Source: DATLNM01 sp035536775 (lineage in GTDB: Bacteria; Actinomycetota; CADDZG01; WHSQ01). From it: a stretch of 64,000 bases of DNA. Shown here one piece after another: positions 41,498 to 50,660 of this stretch. A model generated the notes under the pieces. It was not told the DNA's origin. It worked only from the letters and a program-made list of their open reading frames with translations, and did not search any database. Made by a program: the position numbers and the translations under genes. Within the stretch, counting starts at the first letter, position 1. Every line of letters starts with the position of its first letter. The DNA lies in assembly GCA_035536775.1 (NCBI GenBank), contig DATLNM010000054.1:62001-126000 (forward strand). Direction: 5' to 3'.

Positions 41498-42177
41498 GAG
41501 GTTCTCAGCCTCCTCACGACGGTCATGAGGATGGCGATCACGACCATCACGATGCCAACCTGGAGCGCCGGAACCACATATCCGGTCACGGGTCCGATGA
41601 TGAACACGATCGCCTGCACGTCCGGCATGCCGGGGGTCGGGAGTAGCCGGCGACGGGCGAGCGCCGATCCCCAACGCCCCGCAAGCTTCCTCGCCGGCTC
41701 TTTCTTCTCGGCACCGGAGATCTCGATGAAGTAGTACGCCAGCACCGCATAGACCATTAGGAACCAGAACTCTTGCGTGGGGGGGGTCTCGTGGTTCCAG
41801 AGATACACGGCGAGCCCGAGGGTCGCGCTCGCGCGTCGACCGCCGTCGGCCAGCGCATCCAGCCCGGCGCCGCGCGCGCTGGTCGTGCCCAGAGCCCGGG
41901 CGAGCTTTCCGTCGACGCAGTCGAATACGAACGCGAGATAGAACGCGATGCCCCCCGCGAGGACTGCCGAGCGGGACCCGAACGACATGAGGACGCCGCT
42001 GGCGAGTCCGAGTACCAACGCGACGATCGTGACTTGATCGGGAGTCAGCCACCTCCGGCGAGTGAGGAATCGAACGATGGGGACGGAGACCGGGTCGGTA
42101 GCGAGCACGGTCCACCAGTAATCGAGCTTCTTGCGTCCTTCGCCCACGGTCTTCTCAGTGGCTGCAACGCTTGTCAT
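41494..42177 (-). CDS. CDP-alcohol phosphatidyltransferase family protein
   Basis: A 227-residue membrane enzyme with about five to six helices and the family motif D-x2-D-G-x2-A-R-x8-G-x3-D-x3-D, seen as FDCVDGKLARALGTT followed by GAGLDALADGG. Such enzymes move a phospho-alcohol from a CDP-activated donor to an acceptor alcohol (phosphatidylglycerophosphate, phosphatidylinositol phosphate and archaeal-type lipid synthases belong here). Substrate unknown. The CDP-donor could come from the nucleotidyltransferase at 31011. It overlaps both operon neighbours by ATGA. Confidence 0.88.
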   Translation of the reverse strand: MTSVAATEKTVGEGRKKLDYWWTVLATDPVSVPIVRFLTRRRWLTPDQVTIVALVLGLASGVLMSFGSRSAVLAGGIAFYLAFVFDCVDGKLARALGTTSARGAGLDALADGGRRASATLGLAVYLWNHETPPTQEFWFLMVYAVLAYYFIEISGAEKKEPARKLAGRWGSALARRRLLPTPGMPDVQAIVFIIGPVTGYVVPALQVGIVMVVIAILMTVVRRLRTS

Positions 42178-43103
42178 GCCGACGCCGCCGGGTCAACGAG
42201 GCCCTTACCTGTGGCTTGCTCCACGGCGCCGGCGATCATGCCGGTTACAAGACCTGGATCGCGCGTCTGCAGAGCTTTACCGGCGTTGAGGATGAACAAT
42301 CCAAGTAAGGCCCACCACAGCGCCGCCTTGTGCGCGAGGTCCTGCGGCATCAGCTTCCTATGCAGGTAGAACTGGTTCGCGAGGTTCATGCGCTGGAGCT
42401 GATGGCTCGACATGCGGGACTCGCCGCTTTTCAGATGGTCACAGCGCGCCGCTGGGGTCTGTATGAGCGTCCACTTGCGGGAGACGCGATACGAGTAGTC
42501 GATGTCCTCTTTGTACGCGTAGCCCGACAGCGCTTCGTCGAAGCGCTCCTCTTTGACCACCGCGCGCCGGTAGGACATGAACCAGCCGTTGAAATATTCG
42601 ATCTTGCGAACGCCCGCGGACTCGGAAACTCCCTCTGCATAGAACCCGGGGCGGATCTTTCCGCTCGCTTCCGGCCACCAGCCGCCGATGCCGAAAAGGC
42701 GCCGGTAGGCCCTCGTCGGCAAGCTCGGCCGCGCCGGGCGGACCGGCGTGGCTCGAACACCTCCGAGGTCAGGCCCCCAACGCTTGTATTCCTCGAGGAC
42801 CGCCTCGAAGCAATCAGGGGCCAGCGAGACGTCGTCGTCTATAAAGAACACGGGGTCACCGGTGGTTCGATCGATCCCGACATTGCGCTGCACCGTCAGG
42901 CCTCGGGGTGCCGGATGGTGGTAATCGAGAGCCACCCCAGCTCGCTTGCATAGTTTCTCTATCTCAGAACGGGTGGGTGTCGTGTCACTGGAATCGATGA
43001 TGCAGATGTCGCCGGGGAGGACCGTCTGGGCCACGACGCTCTCTATTGTGCGGAGGAGGTCGTCAGGGCGGTTCCGCGTCGCGATGATGAGGCTTGATTC
43101 CAC
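42174..43103 (-). CDS. family 2 glycosyltransferase
   Basis: A 309-residue GT-A glycosyltransferase: SLIIATRNRPDDLLRTIESV at the start, the metal-binding FIDDDVSLAP near residue 95, and a C-terminal acceptor domain with YKEDIDYSYRV (the ED base motif). A hydrophobic stretch (ALWWALLGLFILNAG) near the C-terminus may associate with the membrane. It would add a sugar to a cell-surface glycan. GTG 43103 is chosen because it directly precedes the first beta strand; the longer frame overlaps the divergent FG-GAP gene. First gene of the operon with the CDP-alcohol transferase and phosphodiesterase B. Confidence 0.85.
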   Translation of the reverse strand: MESSLIIATRNRPDDLLRTIESVVAQTVLPGDICIIDSSDTTPTRSEIEKLCKRAGVALDYHHPAPRGLTVQRNVGIDRTTGDPVFFIDDDVSLAPDCFEAVLEEYKRWGPDLGGVRATPVRPARPSLPTRAYRRLFGIGGWWPEASGKIRPGFYAEGVSESAGVRKIEYFNGWFMSYRRAVVKEERFDEALSGYAYKEDIDYSYRVSRKWTLIQTPAARCDHLKSGESRMSSHQLQRMNLANQFYLHRKLMPQDLAHKAALWWALLGLFILNAGKALQTRDPGLVTGMIAGAVEQATGKGLVDPAASA

Positions 43104-43132
43104 CGAGGCAGGGTACCTTTGGCGGCATCCCA

Positions 43133-44680
43133 ATGACTGACCGGACGCACGCCCTCGTGAGACGCGCCTGCACGATCCTGCTGGCGGGCCTCGTCGCGCT
43201 TCCCGCGGCCGCCTCCGGGGCCGGCTTGCAGGAGCGCGACGGCCGTCGGGCCGCGCCCAACGAGAGACGGGCCAAGGATGTCGGGCTTGACTTCGAGAAC
43301 GTGACGACGAGCTCCGGTCTGTATCAGGAAACCCGCACATGGGGGACATCGTGGACGGACTACGACCTCGATGGGGACCCCGACGTCTTCATAGGCCGGC
43401 ATTGGCGAGTGCCACGTATGTTCGTCAACCAATCTCAGAACTTCACGAGGCTCAGGCGGCAGTCCGATTTCCGCACGAAGCGCGTAGATCGGCATCTGTG
43501 CGCGTGGGGCGAGGCCAACCAGGACGGGATCCCGGACCTCTATTGCTCTCAGGGCGCAGATAAGGGCAAGGGCTCTGGGCCGAACCAACTCTTCATCGGC
43601 GACGGAAATGGCAACCTCATAGATCGCGCTCCTCGATTCGGTGTCACGGATGAGCTAGGGCGCGGCCGAACCACTAACTGGCTCGACTTCGATAGTGACG
43701 GCGATCTCGACCTCTTCGTGGGCAACACGATCCGATCGGGAGTTCCCAACGTCATGTTCCGCCACGTAGGCGAAGGCTTCATACGTGCCAGTGTGGGCGT
43801 CGGCGACGAGGTGGAGACCGTGAGCTCGTCCTGGTCCGACTGGGATCGCGACGGTGACCCCGACTTGCTTCTTCTACAGCACTTTCCTTTCAGGCCGATC
43901 GTCTACAGAAACGACGATGGCAGTTTTCGGAAGGTCCGCATCGCACCGATCTCCCGCGACGCATGGGGCGCAGGCACGTGGGGAGATTTCGACGGCGATG
44001 GTTGGACCGACCTCCACTTGATGAACAAGAAACGCTCGTTGATCCTTCGCAACGCCCGGGGGACCTTCAAACCGGTGTCGCGCATGCGCCTGGCTCAGGG
44101 ACGGATGAGCTCTTGGTTCGACGCAGACAACGACGGCGACCTCGATCTCTTCGTGGTTCAGGGTGCACGCGGAAACTTCGCCTCACCGGACGCGATCAAC
44201 CGCCCCGACTTTCTGATCCTTCGGGAGGACGGCGGCTTCACCAAGGTCACCGGGCGCTCTCTCCGGGGGCCACGCACCGGCAATGGTGAAGCGGTCTCCA
44301 CCGCCGATATCGACAGGGACGGGCTCGTAGACGTGCTTGTGACGAACGGCCTGCATCACTGGTCTGGACCCAACCACCTCCTAAAGAACGTCTCGAGCGC
44401 GGCTAACTGGGTCGGTGTGGATCTGATCGGTCACGACGCCAACCCGCTCGGCTACGGCGCCCGGGTCCTCGTCGGGGCCGGCAACCTCGTTTACTGGAGA
44501 GAGGTCACGGACAACGCCAGTTCGAGGGCTCAGTCAGAGGTGGGATACGTCCATCTCGGGATCGGATCGGCTGCTACGGCGACTATCAACGTGATGTGGC
44601 CGGACGGGACGGTTGACTGCGTGTCGATCCCCGCGGGAACCGTGATGCGCGTGCAGCAAGAAACTCTTCCCTGCGCCTGA
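43133..44680 (+). CDS. secreted FG-GAP/VCBS repeat protein (ASPIC/UnbV-like)
   Basis: A 515-residue exported protein with a signal peptide (ILLAGLVALPAAASG) and a predicted seven-bladed integrin-type propeller built from FG-GAP repeats with calcium-binding DxDxDGxxD loops (DLDGDPDVFIG, DSDGDLDLFVG, DRDGDPDLLLL, DFDGDGWTDLHL, DADNDGDLDLFV, DIDRDGLVDVLV). The C-terminal part (WVGVDLIG, GYGARVLV, SEVGYVHLGIG, VMWPDGT) is the ASPIC/UnbV module found in CRTAC1-like proteins. Likely an extracellular binding protein. Only 29 bases separate it from the divergent glycosyltransferase start, so promoters must lie close to or inside the genes. Confidence 0.88.
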   Translation: MTDRTHALVRRACTILLAGLVALPAAASGAGLQERDGRRAAPNERRAKDVGLDFENVTTSSGLYQETRTWGTSWTDYDLDGDPDVFIGRHWRVPRMFVNQSQNFTRLRRQSDFRTKRVDRHLCAWGEANQDGIPDLYCSQGADKGKGSGPNQLFIGDGNGNLIDRAPRFGVTDELGRGRTTNWLDFDSDGDLDLFVGNTIRSGVPNVMFRHVGEGFIRASVGVGDEVETVSSSWSDWDRDGDPDLLLLQHFPFRPIVYRNDDGSFRKVRIAPISRDAWGAGTWGDFDGDGWTDLHLMNKKRSLILRNARGTFKPVSRMRLAQGRMSSWFDADNDGDLDLFVVQGARGNFASPDAINRPDFLILREDGGFTKVTGRSLRGPRTGNGEAVSTADIDRDGLVDVLVTNGLHHWSGPNHLLKNVSSAANWVGVDLIGHDANPLGYGARVLVGAGNLVYWREVTDNASSRAQSEVGYVHLGIGSAATATINVMWPDGTVDCVSIPAGTVMRVQQETLPCA

Positions 44681-44699
44681 CGCCCGATAGGTTGAGCCC

Positions 44700-46385
44700 A
44701 TGCCCTCTTTGACGCGCCGTCCGACGCGCAAGCCGCTGACCTTCCGCTCGAAGCGCAAGCGTGTCCTGCGTGGCGTCGTTGTCGCAGCGATCGTCGCTGC
44801 GTTGGCCGGTGGCGGTTATTTGTTCATGAGCGGAACTACTACTGCGCCGGAGATCGATCCACGGGTCGCGCTCGTCGCGCCGTGCGACCTTCCAAGAGAC
44901 GTCCTCGAACGGGTGTGGCGCGGATACGTCCCGAAGCGCTCGGGAGACGTCCTCGCCATGGAGCTGGAGCCCAACCAGTTCGGCACCCGGCACTCGACCC
45001 CGTTCGGCTATACCCAGGATGTTCCGCTCGTCCTCTATGGACCGGGCTATGTACAGGCAGGGGCGTCGATAGCGACCCCCGCGACGGTCGCCGACCTCGC
45101 ACCGACCTACGCAGAGCTGCTCGGATTCGAAGAGTTCCCGGACCGCGACGGCCGTGTGCTCGAGGAGGCCCTGCTGCCACCCGCAGAGCGCAACGGCACG
45201 CCCAAGCTCATCCTGACGATCGTGTGGGACGGCGGCGGCGACAACGTGCTGGAGCAGTGGCCGGAAGCTTGGCCGAACCTCAGAAGCATGATCGCGTCCG
45301 GCACGGAATACGTCGACGCCACGGTGGGATCGTCGCCGAGCATCACGCCGTCGATCCATTCGACGATCGGGACCGGCGCGTTCCCCCAGCATCACGGGAT
45401 CTCGGACACGCGGATCCGTATCGGTAATTCCACGGTCGACGCGTTCGAAGGAAGCTCGCCGAAGTACCTGGAGATGGAAACGATCGGCGACCTATGGGAT
45501 GCCGCCAACGGCAACGCCCCGGTGGTGGGGATGTTCGCGCGGGACGCGTGGCACCTCGGAATGATCGGCCACGGGGCGTTCTTGCCTGAAGGTGACAAGG
45601 ACATCGCGATCATGGATCAGCTCGGCGGTGTCGAGTTCCGGACTAACGAGGATTACTACACGCTCCCGGAATATCTGCTGGGCCTGAACGGATTGAAGGA
45701 AGCAGTAGCCGACTATGACGTCCGGGACGGTGAGGCCGACCAGCAATGGCTCGAAAACACGGTCCTTCCATTCGACGGGCGCGTTCGATACACGCCCGCA
45801 TGGGGGAATTACCAGACCGACAAGCTGCTGCAAACGTTGACGGCGGAGGGCGTTGGCGTAGACGACATCGCTGACTTGTTCTACGTGAACTACAAGGCGA
45901 TCGACCTCGCCGGTCACGAGTGGAACATGGTGGAACCCGAAGTCAGGGACGTCCTCATCGAGACCGACGCTCAGCTCCCCAAGCTCATCGCGTTCCTCGA
46001 TGCGACTGTCGGGCCCGACAGCTATGTCCTCGCACTCACGGCCGACCATGGCATGACCCCGTTCCCCGAGGTGACCAGGGGATGGTCGATAGAGACGCGC
46101 GACATGACCGAAGACATCGAAGCCCGGTTCGACAAGGTGACCCCAAAAGTGCCTCTCGTGCTATCGAACCGGGGGTACCAGATCATGCTTGATCCCAAGG
46201 AGCTCGAGCTCAACGGCGTCAGCGCCGCGCAGGTTGCCGCATTCGTGCGCAACTACCGGATCGAGGACAACGTCACTGCGACGAATCAGATATTGCCGAG
46301 GTTCGAAGGTCGTACGGATGAGCGGCTGTTCCTGTCGGCATTTACGCCGAAAGGTCTGGAGCGCGCTCTAGCCTGCGCGCGCTGA
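44700..46385 (+). CDS. membrane-anchored alkaline phosphatase superfamily protein with permuted domain order, copy 1
   Basis: A 561-residue ectoenzyme with a basic N-terminus and one membrane helix (VLRGVVVAAIVAALAGGGYLF). All seven metal/nucleophile residues of PafA-like enzymes can be placed, but in permuted order. His98 (GTRHSTPFGY), normally the last ligand, comes first, with the usual C-terminal elements VPKRSGDVLAM, VPLVLYGPGY, ADLAPTYAELLGF and GRVLEEAL. Then come Asp177 (VWDGGG), nucleophile Thr216 (SITPSIHSTIGTG), Asp402/His406 (KAIDLAGH) and Asp449/His450 (TADHG). The chain ends after DERLFLSAFTP, the point where normal enzymes continue to the His segment. Probably a phosphomono- or diesterase. 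First of three paralogues. Confidence 0.85.
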   Translation: MPSLTRRPTRKPLTFRSKRKRVLRGVVVAAIVAALAGGGYLFMSGTTTAPEIDPRVALVAPCDLPRDVLERVWRGYVPKRSGDVLAMELEPNQFGTRHSTPFGYTQDVPLVLYGPGYVQAGASIATPATVADLAPTYAELLGFEEFPDRDGRVLEEALLPPAERNGTPKLILTIVWDGGGDNVLEQWPEAWPNLRSMIASGTEYVDATVGSSPSITPSIHSTIGTGAFPQHHGISDTRIRIGNSTVDAFEGSSPKYLEMETIGDLWDAANGNAPVVGMFARDAWHLGMIGHGAFLPEGDKDIAIMDQLGGVEFRTNEDYYTLPEYLLGLNGLKEAVADYDVRDGEADQQWLENTVLPFDGRVRYTPAWGNYQTDKLLQTLTAEGVGVDDIADLFYVNYKAIDLAGHEWNMVEPEVRDVLIETDAQLPKLIAFLDATVGPDSYVLALTADHGMTPFPEVTRGWSIETRDMTEDIEARFDKVTPKVPLVLSNRGYQIMLDPKELELNGVSAAQVAAFVRNYRIEDNVTATNQILPRFEGRTDERLFLSAFTPKGLERALACAR

Positions 46386-47144
46386 ACGGCGCTCCCTGAC
46401 GATCTCGGCCACTAGACGGCCGAGGAACAATGGGTTCCCCATGATGTAACGCCTCCAGAGCCGGCGTGGCTCGCGCGAGAGCCGGTAGAGCCACTCGATC
46501 CCGAGACGATTCATCCACTTGGGCGCGCGCGGAATGACCCCCGCAGAGAAATCGAAGAACGCGCCGACCCCCACTCCGATCACTGCTCCAGTTGCGCTGA
46601 GGTGATCGCTCAGCCACAGCTCCTGACGCGGGTTCCCGAGGGCGACCATCACCAGATCGGGCCTGGCTTCCCGCACCTCGGCGACAACGTCATCGGCTTC
46701 GTCGGAGCGGAAGAATCCGTTCCGGCTGCCCGCAGTCTCGAAGCCGGGGATGCGCTCATGCAGGCGCTCCACGGCGAGCTCGGCGACGCCGGGCCTGCCC
46801 CCGAGGAAGAAAACCCGCCAGCCCCGGCGGGCCGCCAGCTCGAGGATCCTGGGGTTGAAGTCGCTGCCGTTGAGGTTCTCGGGGAAGGGCGCTCCTTTAA
46901 GCCGACCGGCGATCGCAAGGCCTGCCCCGTCGTTGAGGACCAGCCCCGCCGACATCAGCAGGGCGCGGTACTCGGGGTCGGCGGCGGCAAGGTTCAGCGT
47001 GTGGGCATTTACGTAAACCACCGTGGTTGGGTTGCCATCCTCGTATAGCCTTTCGACTTCGGCGAGGGCGGCTTCAGCCGTCAGCCGCGCTACCGGTACA
47101 CCGAAGACGTGAACGGTTGCCGGGCCACCTGAAGGAACGGACAT
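46368..47144 (-). CDS. WecG/TagA/CpsF family glycosyltransferase
   Basis: A 258-residue GT26-type glycosyltransferase that typically adds ManNAc or a related sugar to a polyprenyl-linked GlcNAc in wall polymer or enterobacterial-antigen synthesis. It shows VHVFGVPVARLTAEAALAEV, YVNAHTLNLAAADPEYR, LNDGAGLAIAGR, FNPRILELAARRGWRVFFLGG, MVALGNPRQELWL and GVGAFFDFSAG, all characteristic. ATG 47144 gives the normal N-terminus; the longer frame would run into the divergent gene. Its 3' end overlaps the upstream ectoenzyme gene by 18 bases in convergent orientation. Confidence 0.9.
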   Translation of the reverse strand: MSVPSGGPATVHVFGVPVARLTAEAALAEVERLYEDGNPTTVVYVNAHTLNLAAADPEYRALLMSAGLVLNDGAGLAIAGRLKGAPFPENLNGSDFNPRILELAARRGWRVFFLGGRPGVAELAVERLHERIPGFETAGSRNGFFRSDEADDVVAEVREARPDLVMVALGNPRQELWLSDHLSATGAVIGVGVGAFFDFSAGVIPRAPKWMNRLGIEWLYRLSREPRRLWRRYIMGNPLFLGRLVAEIVRERRSARAG

Positions 47145-47196
47145 AGGGCGTGCAGTCTGCCTCAAATGCCCACGACGACTACTGCTGAGGGAGTTC

Positions 47197-48927
47197 ATGA
47201 GACCAAGCTGGCACAGATTCTCTAGCGCGCTCGTCCTCACGGCGCTGCTTGCAGCCGCATGCACCAGCGGCGGGAGCGACGAACCGGCTGCGCCCGACCC
47301 TGGTCCCGGAGCGGTCATCGCCACCGACGCGCCCGGACGCGCCAAGCCGACCTACGCCCCACCCGAGATCATCACGGAGCCCGCCGGCGACTGGCTCGAG
47401 GCATCGTGTGAGCTTCCCCTGGAGTACGTGAAGCGGATCCGGCTCGGCGTCTACCGAGGACGCTCACCGGAGGTCTTGTTCGTGCCGCGCGAGCCGAACT
47501 ACTTCGGCGGGTTCACCTCGACAACGCACTCGGGCCCGTGGGACTACGTGCAGCGCGTGCCGATGGTCTTCTATGGGCCGGGCTTCATCGCGGAGAACGG
47601 CGAGATCACGCTCGACCGTGAACCCACGCTCGCCGATCTCGCGCCGACACTCGCGGAGATCCTCGGAACGCCGTTCCCGGAGGACATCCCCGGGCAGGTC
47701 ATCACCGAAGCGTTACTTCCAGCAGAAGAGCGCGGCATTCCGAAGGTCGTGCTGACGGTGGTGTGGGACGGTGGTGGCTGGAACGTGCTCGACACGTGGC
47801 CCGATGCGTGGCCGTACCTCGCCAAGATCATGGAGAAAGGCACGTCGATCGCCGACGCGGTCGCCGGATCGTCCCCGACCGTCACGCCTGCGATCCACAC
47901 GACGATCGGAACAGGGACGTTCCCCAAGCAGCACGGCATCGTCGATATCCCGGTGCGCGACGGCGATGAGGTCGTCGGTGCGTACGACGACATCACACCT
48001 TCCTACCTCGAGGTCCCCACCGTCGCGGACCTCTACGACCAGAGCGTCGGCAACGAGGCGCTCGTCGGGATGTTCGCGTATAAGCCGTGGCACCTCGGCA
48101 TGATCGGTCACGGCGCGTACATGGATGGCGGCGACCACGACATCGCGGTCATCTCAGAGAAGACGCAAGGCGATCTCATCACGAACCCCGAGTGGTACTC
48201 ACTGCCGGACTATCTCAACGAGCTTCCCGGTTTCGAGGAAGACGTGCGCGCTGTCGACCTCGACGACGGCAAACTCGACAACACCTGGATGGGACACGAG
48301 ATCCTCGACGATCCCAATGCGCTTCGGCACACACCGGTGTGGGCACTGTTCCAGACTCGCATCCTCAAAGCGATCTTCGCCAATGAGGGCTACGGGGCCG
48401 ACGACATCACCGATCTCTTCTTCACCAACTACAAGCAGATCGACGACGTCGGTCACGACTGGAACATGCTCAACCCCGAGATGCGCGACATCCTCGAGTA
48501 CTCGGACATCGAGTTGAAGAAACTGACGCGCTTCCTCAACTCGGAGGTCGGACGCGAGCAATGGGTCATGGTCTTCACGGCCGACCATGGCCAGGCTCCC
48601 GACCCGATCGCGAGCTACGCATGGCCGATCCGCATCCAGCTGCTTCAGAACGACGTCGCGGAGCACTTCGGTGTCGATTCCGACGACCTCTATCAGGACG
48701 AGCGGCCGGTGGGCTTCTGGCTCAACCAGGCGACGCTCGACGCGACGGGCATCACCGCTGAGGACATCTCGAACTACCTGATCGATTACCGGCTGCGAGA
48801 CAACCTGAAGCCCGGCGAGAAGCCACCCGCTCAATACCGCGACCGCTTGGACGAACCCGTCTTCGCCGCGGCGATGCCGAGCGATCAGATGGGGAAGGTC
48901 TGGAATTGCGCCAAAAAGCAGGCGTAG
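47197..48927 (+). CDS. lipoprotein alkaline phosphatase superfamily protein with permuted domain order, copy 2
   Basis: A 576-residue exported lipoprotein (LLAAAC lipobox, Cys22). After a Pro-rich linker come the normally C-terminal elements of the fold: RIRLGVYRGRSPEVLF, His111 in STTHSGPWDY, RVPMVFYGPGF, ADLAPTLAEILGT. Then the normal start: VVLTVVWDGGG with Asp191, Thr230 in TVTPAIHTTIGTG, PKQHGI, Asp416/His420 (QIDDVGH) and Asp463/His464 (TADHG). The C-terminus ends RLDEPVFAAAMP plus a short Cys-containing tail. Paralogous to copies 1 and 3 over the full length. ATG start with a GAGGGAG ribosome-binding site. It overlaps copy 3 by 22 bases, indicating one transcript. Confidence 0.85.
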   Translation: MRPSWHRFSSALVLTALLAAACTSGGSDEPAAPDPGPGAVIATDAPGRAKPTYAPPEIITEPAGDWLEASCELPLEYVKRIRLGVYRGRSPEVLFVPREPNYFGGFTSTTHSGPWDYVQRVPMVFYGPGFIAENGEITLDREPTLADLAPTLAEILGTPFPEDIPGQVITEALLPAEERGIPKVVLTVVWDGGGWNVLDTWPDAWPYLAKIMEKGTSIADAVAGSSPTVTPAIHTTIGTGTFPKQHGIVDIPVRDGDEVVGAYDDITPSYLEVPTVADLYDQSVGNEALVGMFAYKPWHLGMIGHGAYMDGGDHDIAVISEKTQGDLITNPEWYSLPDYLNELPGFEEDVRAVDLDDGKLDNTWMGHEILDDPNALRHTPVWALFQTRILKAIFANEGYGADDITDLFFTNYKQIDDVGHDWNMLNPEMRDILEYSDIELKKLTRFLNSEVGREQWVMVFTADHGQAPDPIASYAWPIRIQLLQNDVAEHFGVDSDDLYQDERPVGFWLNQATLDATGITAEDISNYLIDYRLRDNLKPGEKPPAQYRDRLDEPVFAAAMPSDQMGKVWNCAKKQA

Positions 48928-50630
48928 GGCGCGCGGCCGTCATCACGGTCGCGCTGGTTCTCATCGCGGTGTTCGTTTACATGCAGCTCCCGGGTGACGA
49001 CGCGTCCGACCGCAATGGCGCGCCCGAAGCCCCGGAGACGTTCGATGCCGGACCGACCGAGACCGTCAAACTGCCCTCGAAGGCTTACCTCAAGGACGCG
49101 TGCAAGCTCCCGGCCGAATGGGTGCGGCGCATCTATCGCGGGTGGGCGCCCGGATCGCTGCGCGACCTCGACCTCGTGATCGTGCCCAAGCCGCCCAACT
49201 ACATGGGCACGTTCATCAACACGAGTCATTCCGCGCCGTACGGGTTCCTCCAGAACGTGCCCCTGGTCCTCTACGGACCGGGGTTCATCGAGGCGACTGG
49301 CGACGTGCAGGTCGAGCGCGAGGTGACTATCGCCGATCTCGCGCCGACGTTCGCCGAGCTCATGGGCTTCGAGTTTCCCGAGCGCGCCGGAACGAGCCTC
49401 TCCGAGGTGTTGCTCGAGACCGAGGAGAGGCCGAAGCTCATCTTCACCGCGGTCATCGACGGTGGGGGCTGGAACGCTCTGAAGTACTGGCCCGACGCGT
49501 GGCCGGAGCTACAGGAGCTGATCGACGACGGCGTCAACATCGACGACGCAACGGTCGGATCGTCGCCCTCGATCACACCGGCGACCCACACGAATCTCTC
49601 GACGGGGACCTTCCCGCGCTTCCACGGGGTGACGGCCATCGCGGTGCGCGACGACGACGGATCGATCGTCGGGTCGTTCTCCCCCACCGCCGGGAACCCG
49701 GGCCCCGCCGTCATGGATCCGACGATCACGCTCGAGAAGACGACGGTCGCCGATCTGTGGGACAAGGAGATGGACAACCAGCCACTCATCGGGATGCTCG
49801 CGGCCGGCAACCTCCAGCTCGGGATGATCGGGCACGGAGCCGCGCTCCCCGGCGGTGACAACGACATCGCCGCGATCCTGTCCAAAGGCGTGTGGGCGAC
49901 GAACCCCGAGTTCTACTCGCTCCCCGAATACGTCAACACCGAAGTGCCCGGCCCCGAAGAGGACCTCGCCGCGGCCGACCGTGCCGACGGCGCGGCCGAC
50001 GGGTTGTGGCACGGCCATGAGCTCGATCCGTTGGACGCGACGCCTGCGTTCGCGCCGTGGGAGAACCGCGTCATGCAAGCGCTGCTCGAGCGCGAGGGGT
50101 TCGGAGACGACGAGATAACCGACCTCTTCTACGTGAACTACAAGGCCCCGGACAAGGCGGGGCATCAATGGAACATGACGGGTCCCGAGCAGGAGGACAC
50201 GATCGAGTCGGTCGACCGCGCGCTCGGTGACATGCGACGGTGGCTCGACGAGAACGTTGGCGAGAACAACTACGTCATGGTCGTCACCGCCGACCACGGG
50301 CAGACACCGCTGGATGCCGGCGGATGGCCGATCGGACGTCCCGAGATCCTCGCCGACATCCGCGTCCAGTTCGACCGCATCGACAACGGGATCGGGATCA
50401 TCGAGCAGACTTCCGCGTCTTCGTTCTTCTCGAGGAAGTCCGAGATGGACGCGAACGGTGTCACGCCCGAGCAGGTCGCGACGTTCCTGTCGCGCTACAC
50501 GATCGGCGACAACATCGCCGACGGCGCCGACATCCCCGAAGGATTCGAAGACCGCCTCGACGAGCGCATCTTCGACGCCGTCTTTCCCGGTAGCCGCCTC
50601 CCCCAGATCCTGGAGTGCACCGGCGCGTAA
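48906..50630 (+). CDS. membrane-anchored alkaline phosphatase superfamily protein with permuted domain order, copy 3
   Basis: A 574-residue protein with an N-terminal membrane helix (AAVITVALVLIAVFVYM). Order as in its two paralogues: RRIYRGWAPGSLRDLDLVIV, His108 in NTSHSAPYGF, NVPLVLYGPGF, ADLAPTFAELMGF, then Asp185 (AVIDGGG), Thr224 (SITPATHTNLSTG), Asp416/His420 (KAPDKAGH), Asp463/His464 (TADHG), ending RLDERIFDAVFPGS. All predicted metal ligands and the nucleophile are present, so it should be active. It starts at a TTG inside the end of copy 2, with a GGGGAAGG ribosome-binding site at good spacing. Substrate unknown; the surface-glycan context suggests a phosphodiester in the envelope. 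Confidence 0.85.
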   Translation: MRQKAGVGRAAVITVALVLIAVFVYMQLPGDDASDRNGAPEAPETFDAGPTETVKLPSKAYLKDACKLPAEWVRRIYRGWAPGSLRDLDLVIVPKPPNYMGTFINTSHSAPYGFLQNVPLVLYGPGFIEATGDVQVEREVTIADLAPTFAELMGFEFPERAGTSLSEVLLETEERPKLIFTAVIDGGGWNALKYWPDAWPELQELIDDGVNIDDATVGSSPSITPATHTNLSTGTFPRFHGVTAIAVRDDDGSIVGSFSPTAGNPGPAVMDPTITLEKTTVADLWDKEMDNQPLIGMLAAGNLQLGMIGHGAALPGGDNDIAAILSKGVWATNPEFYSLPEYVNTEVPGPEEDLAAADRADGAADGLWHGHELDPLDATPAFAPWENRVMQALLEREGFGDDEITDLFYVNYKAPDKAGHQWNMTGPEQEDTIESVDRALGDMRRWLDENVGENNYVMVVTADHGQTPLDAGGWPIGRPEILADIRVQFDRIDNGIGIIEQTSASSFFSRKSEMDANGVTPEQVATFLSRYTIGDNIADGADIPEGFEDRLDERIFDAVFPGSRLPQILECTGA

Positions 50631-50660
50631 CGCGCCCGGGGGTGGGAGGATTGCACCAGA

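Noticed and set aside
41498..42115. Upstream extension of phosphodiesterase B to 42115
   Set aside because: The added residues lie antiphase within the CDP-alcohol transferase gene on the same strand and look random; ATG 41497 with an ATGA overlap fits the family N-terminus.
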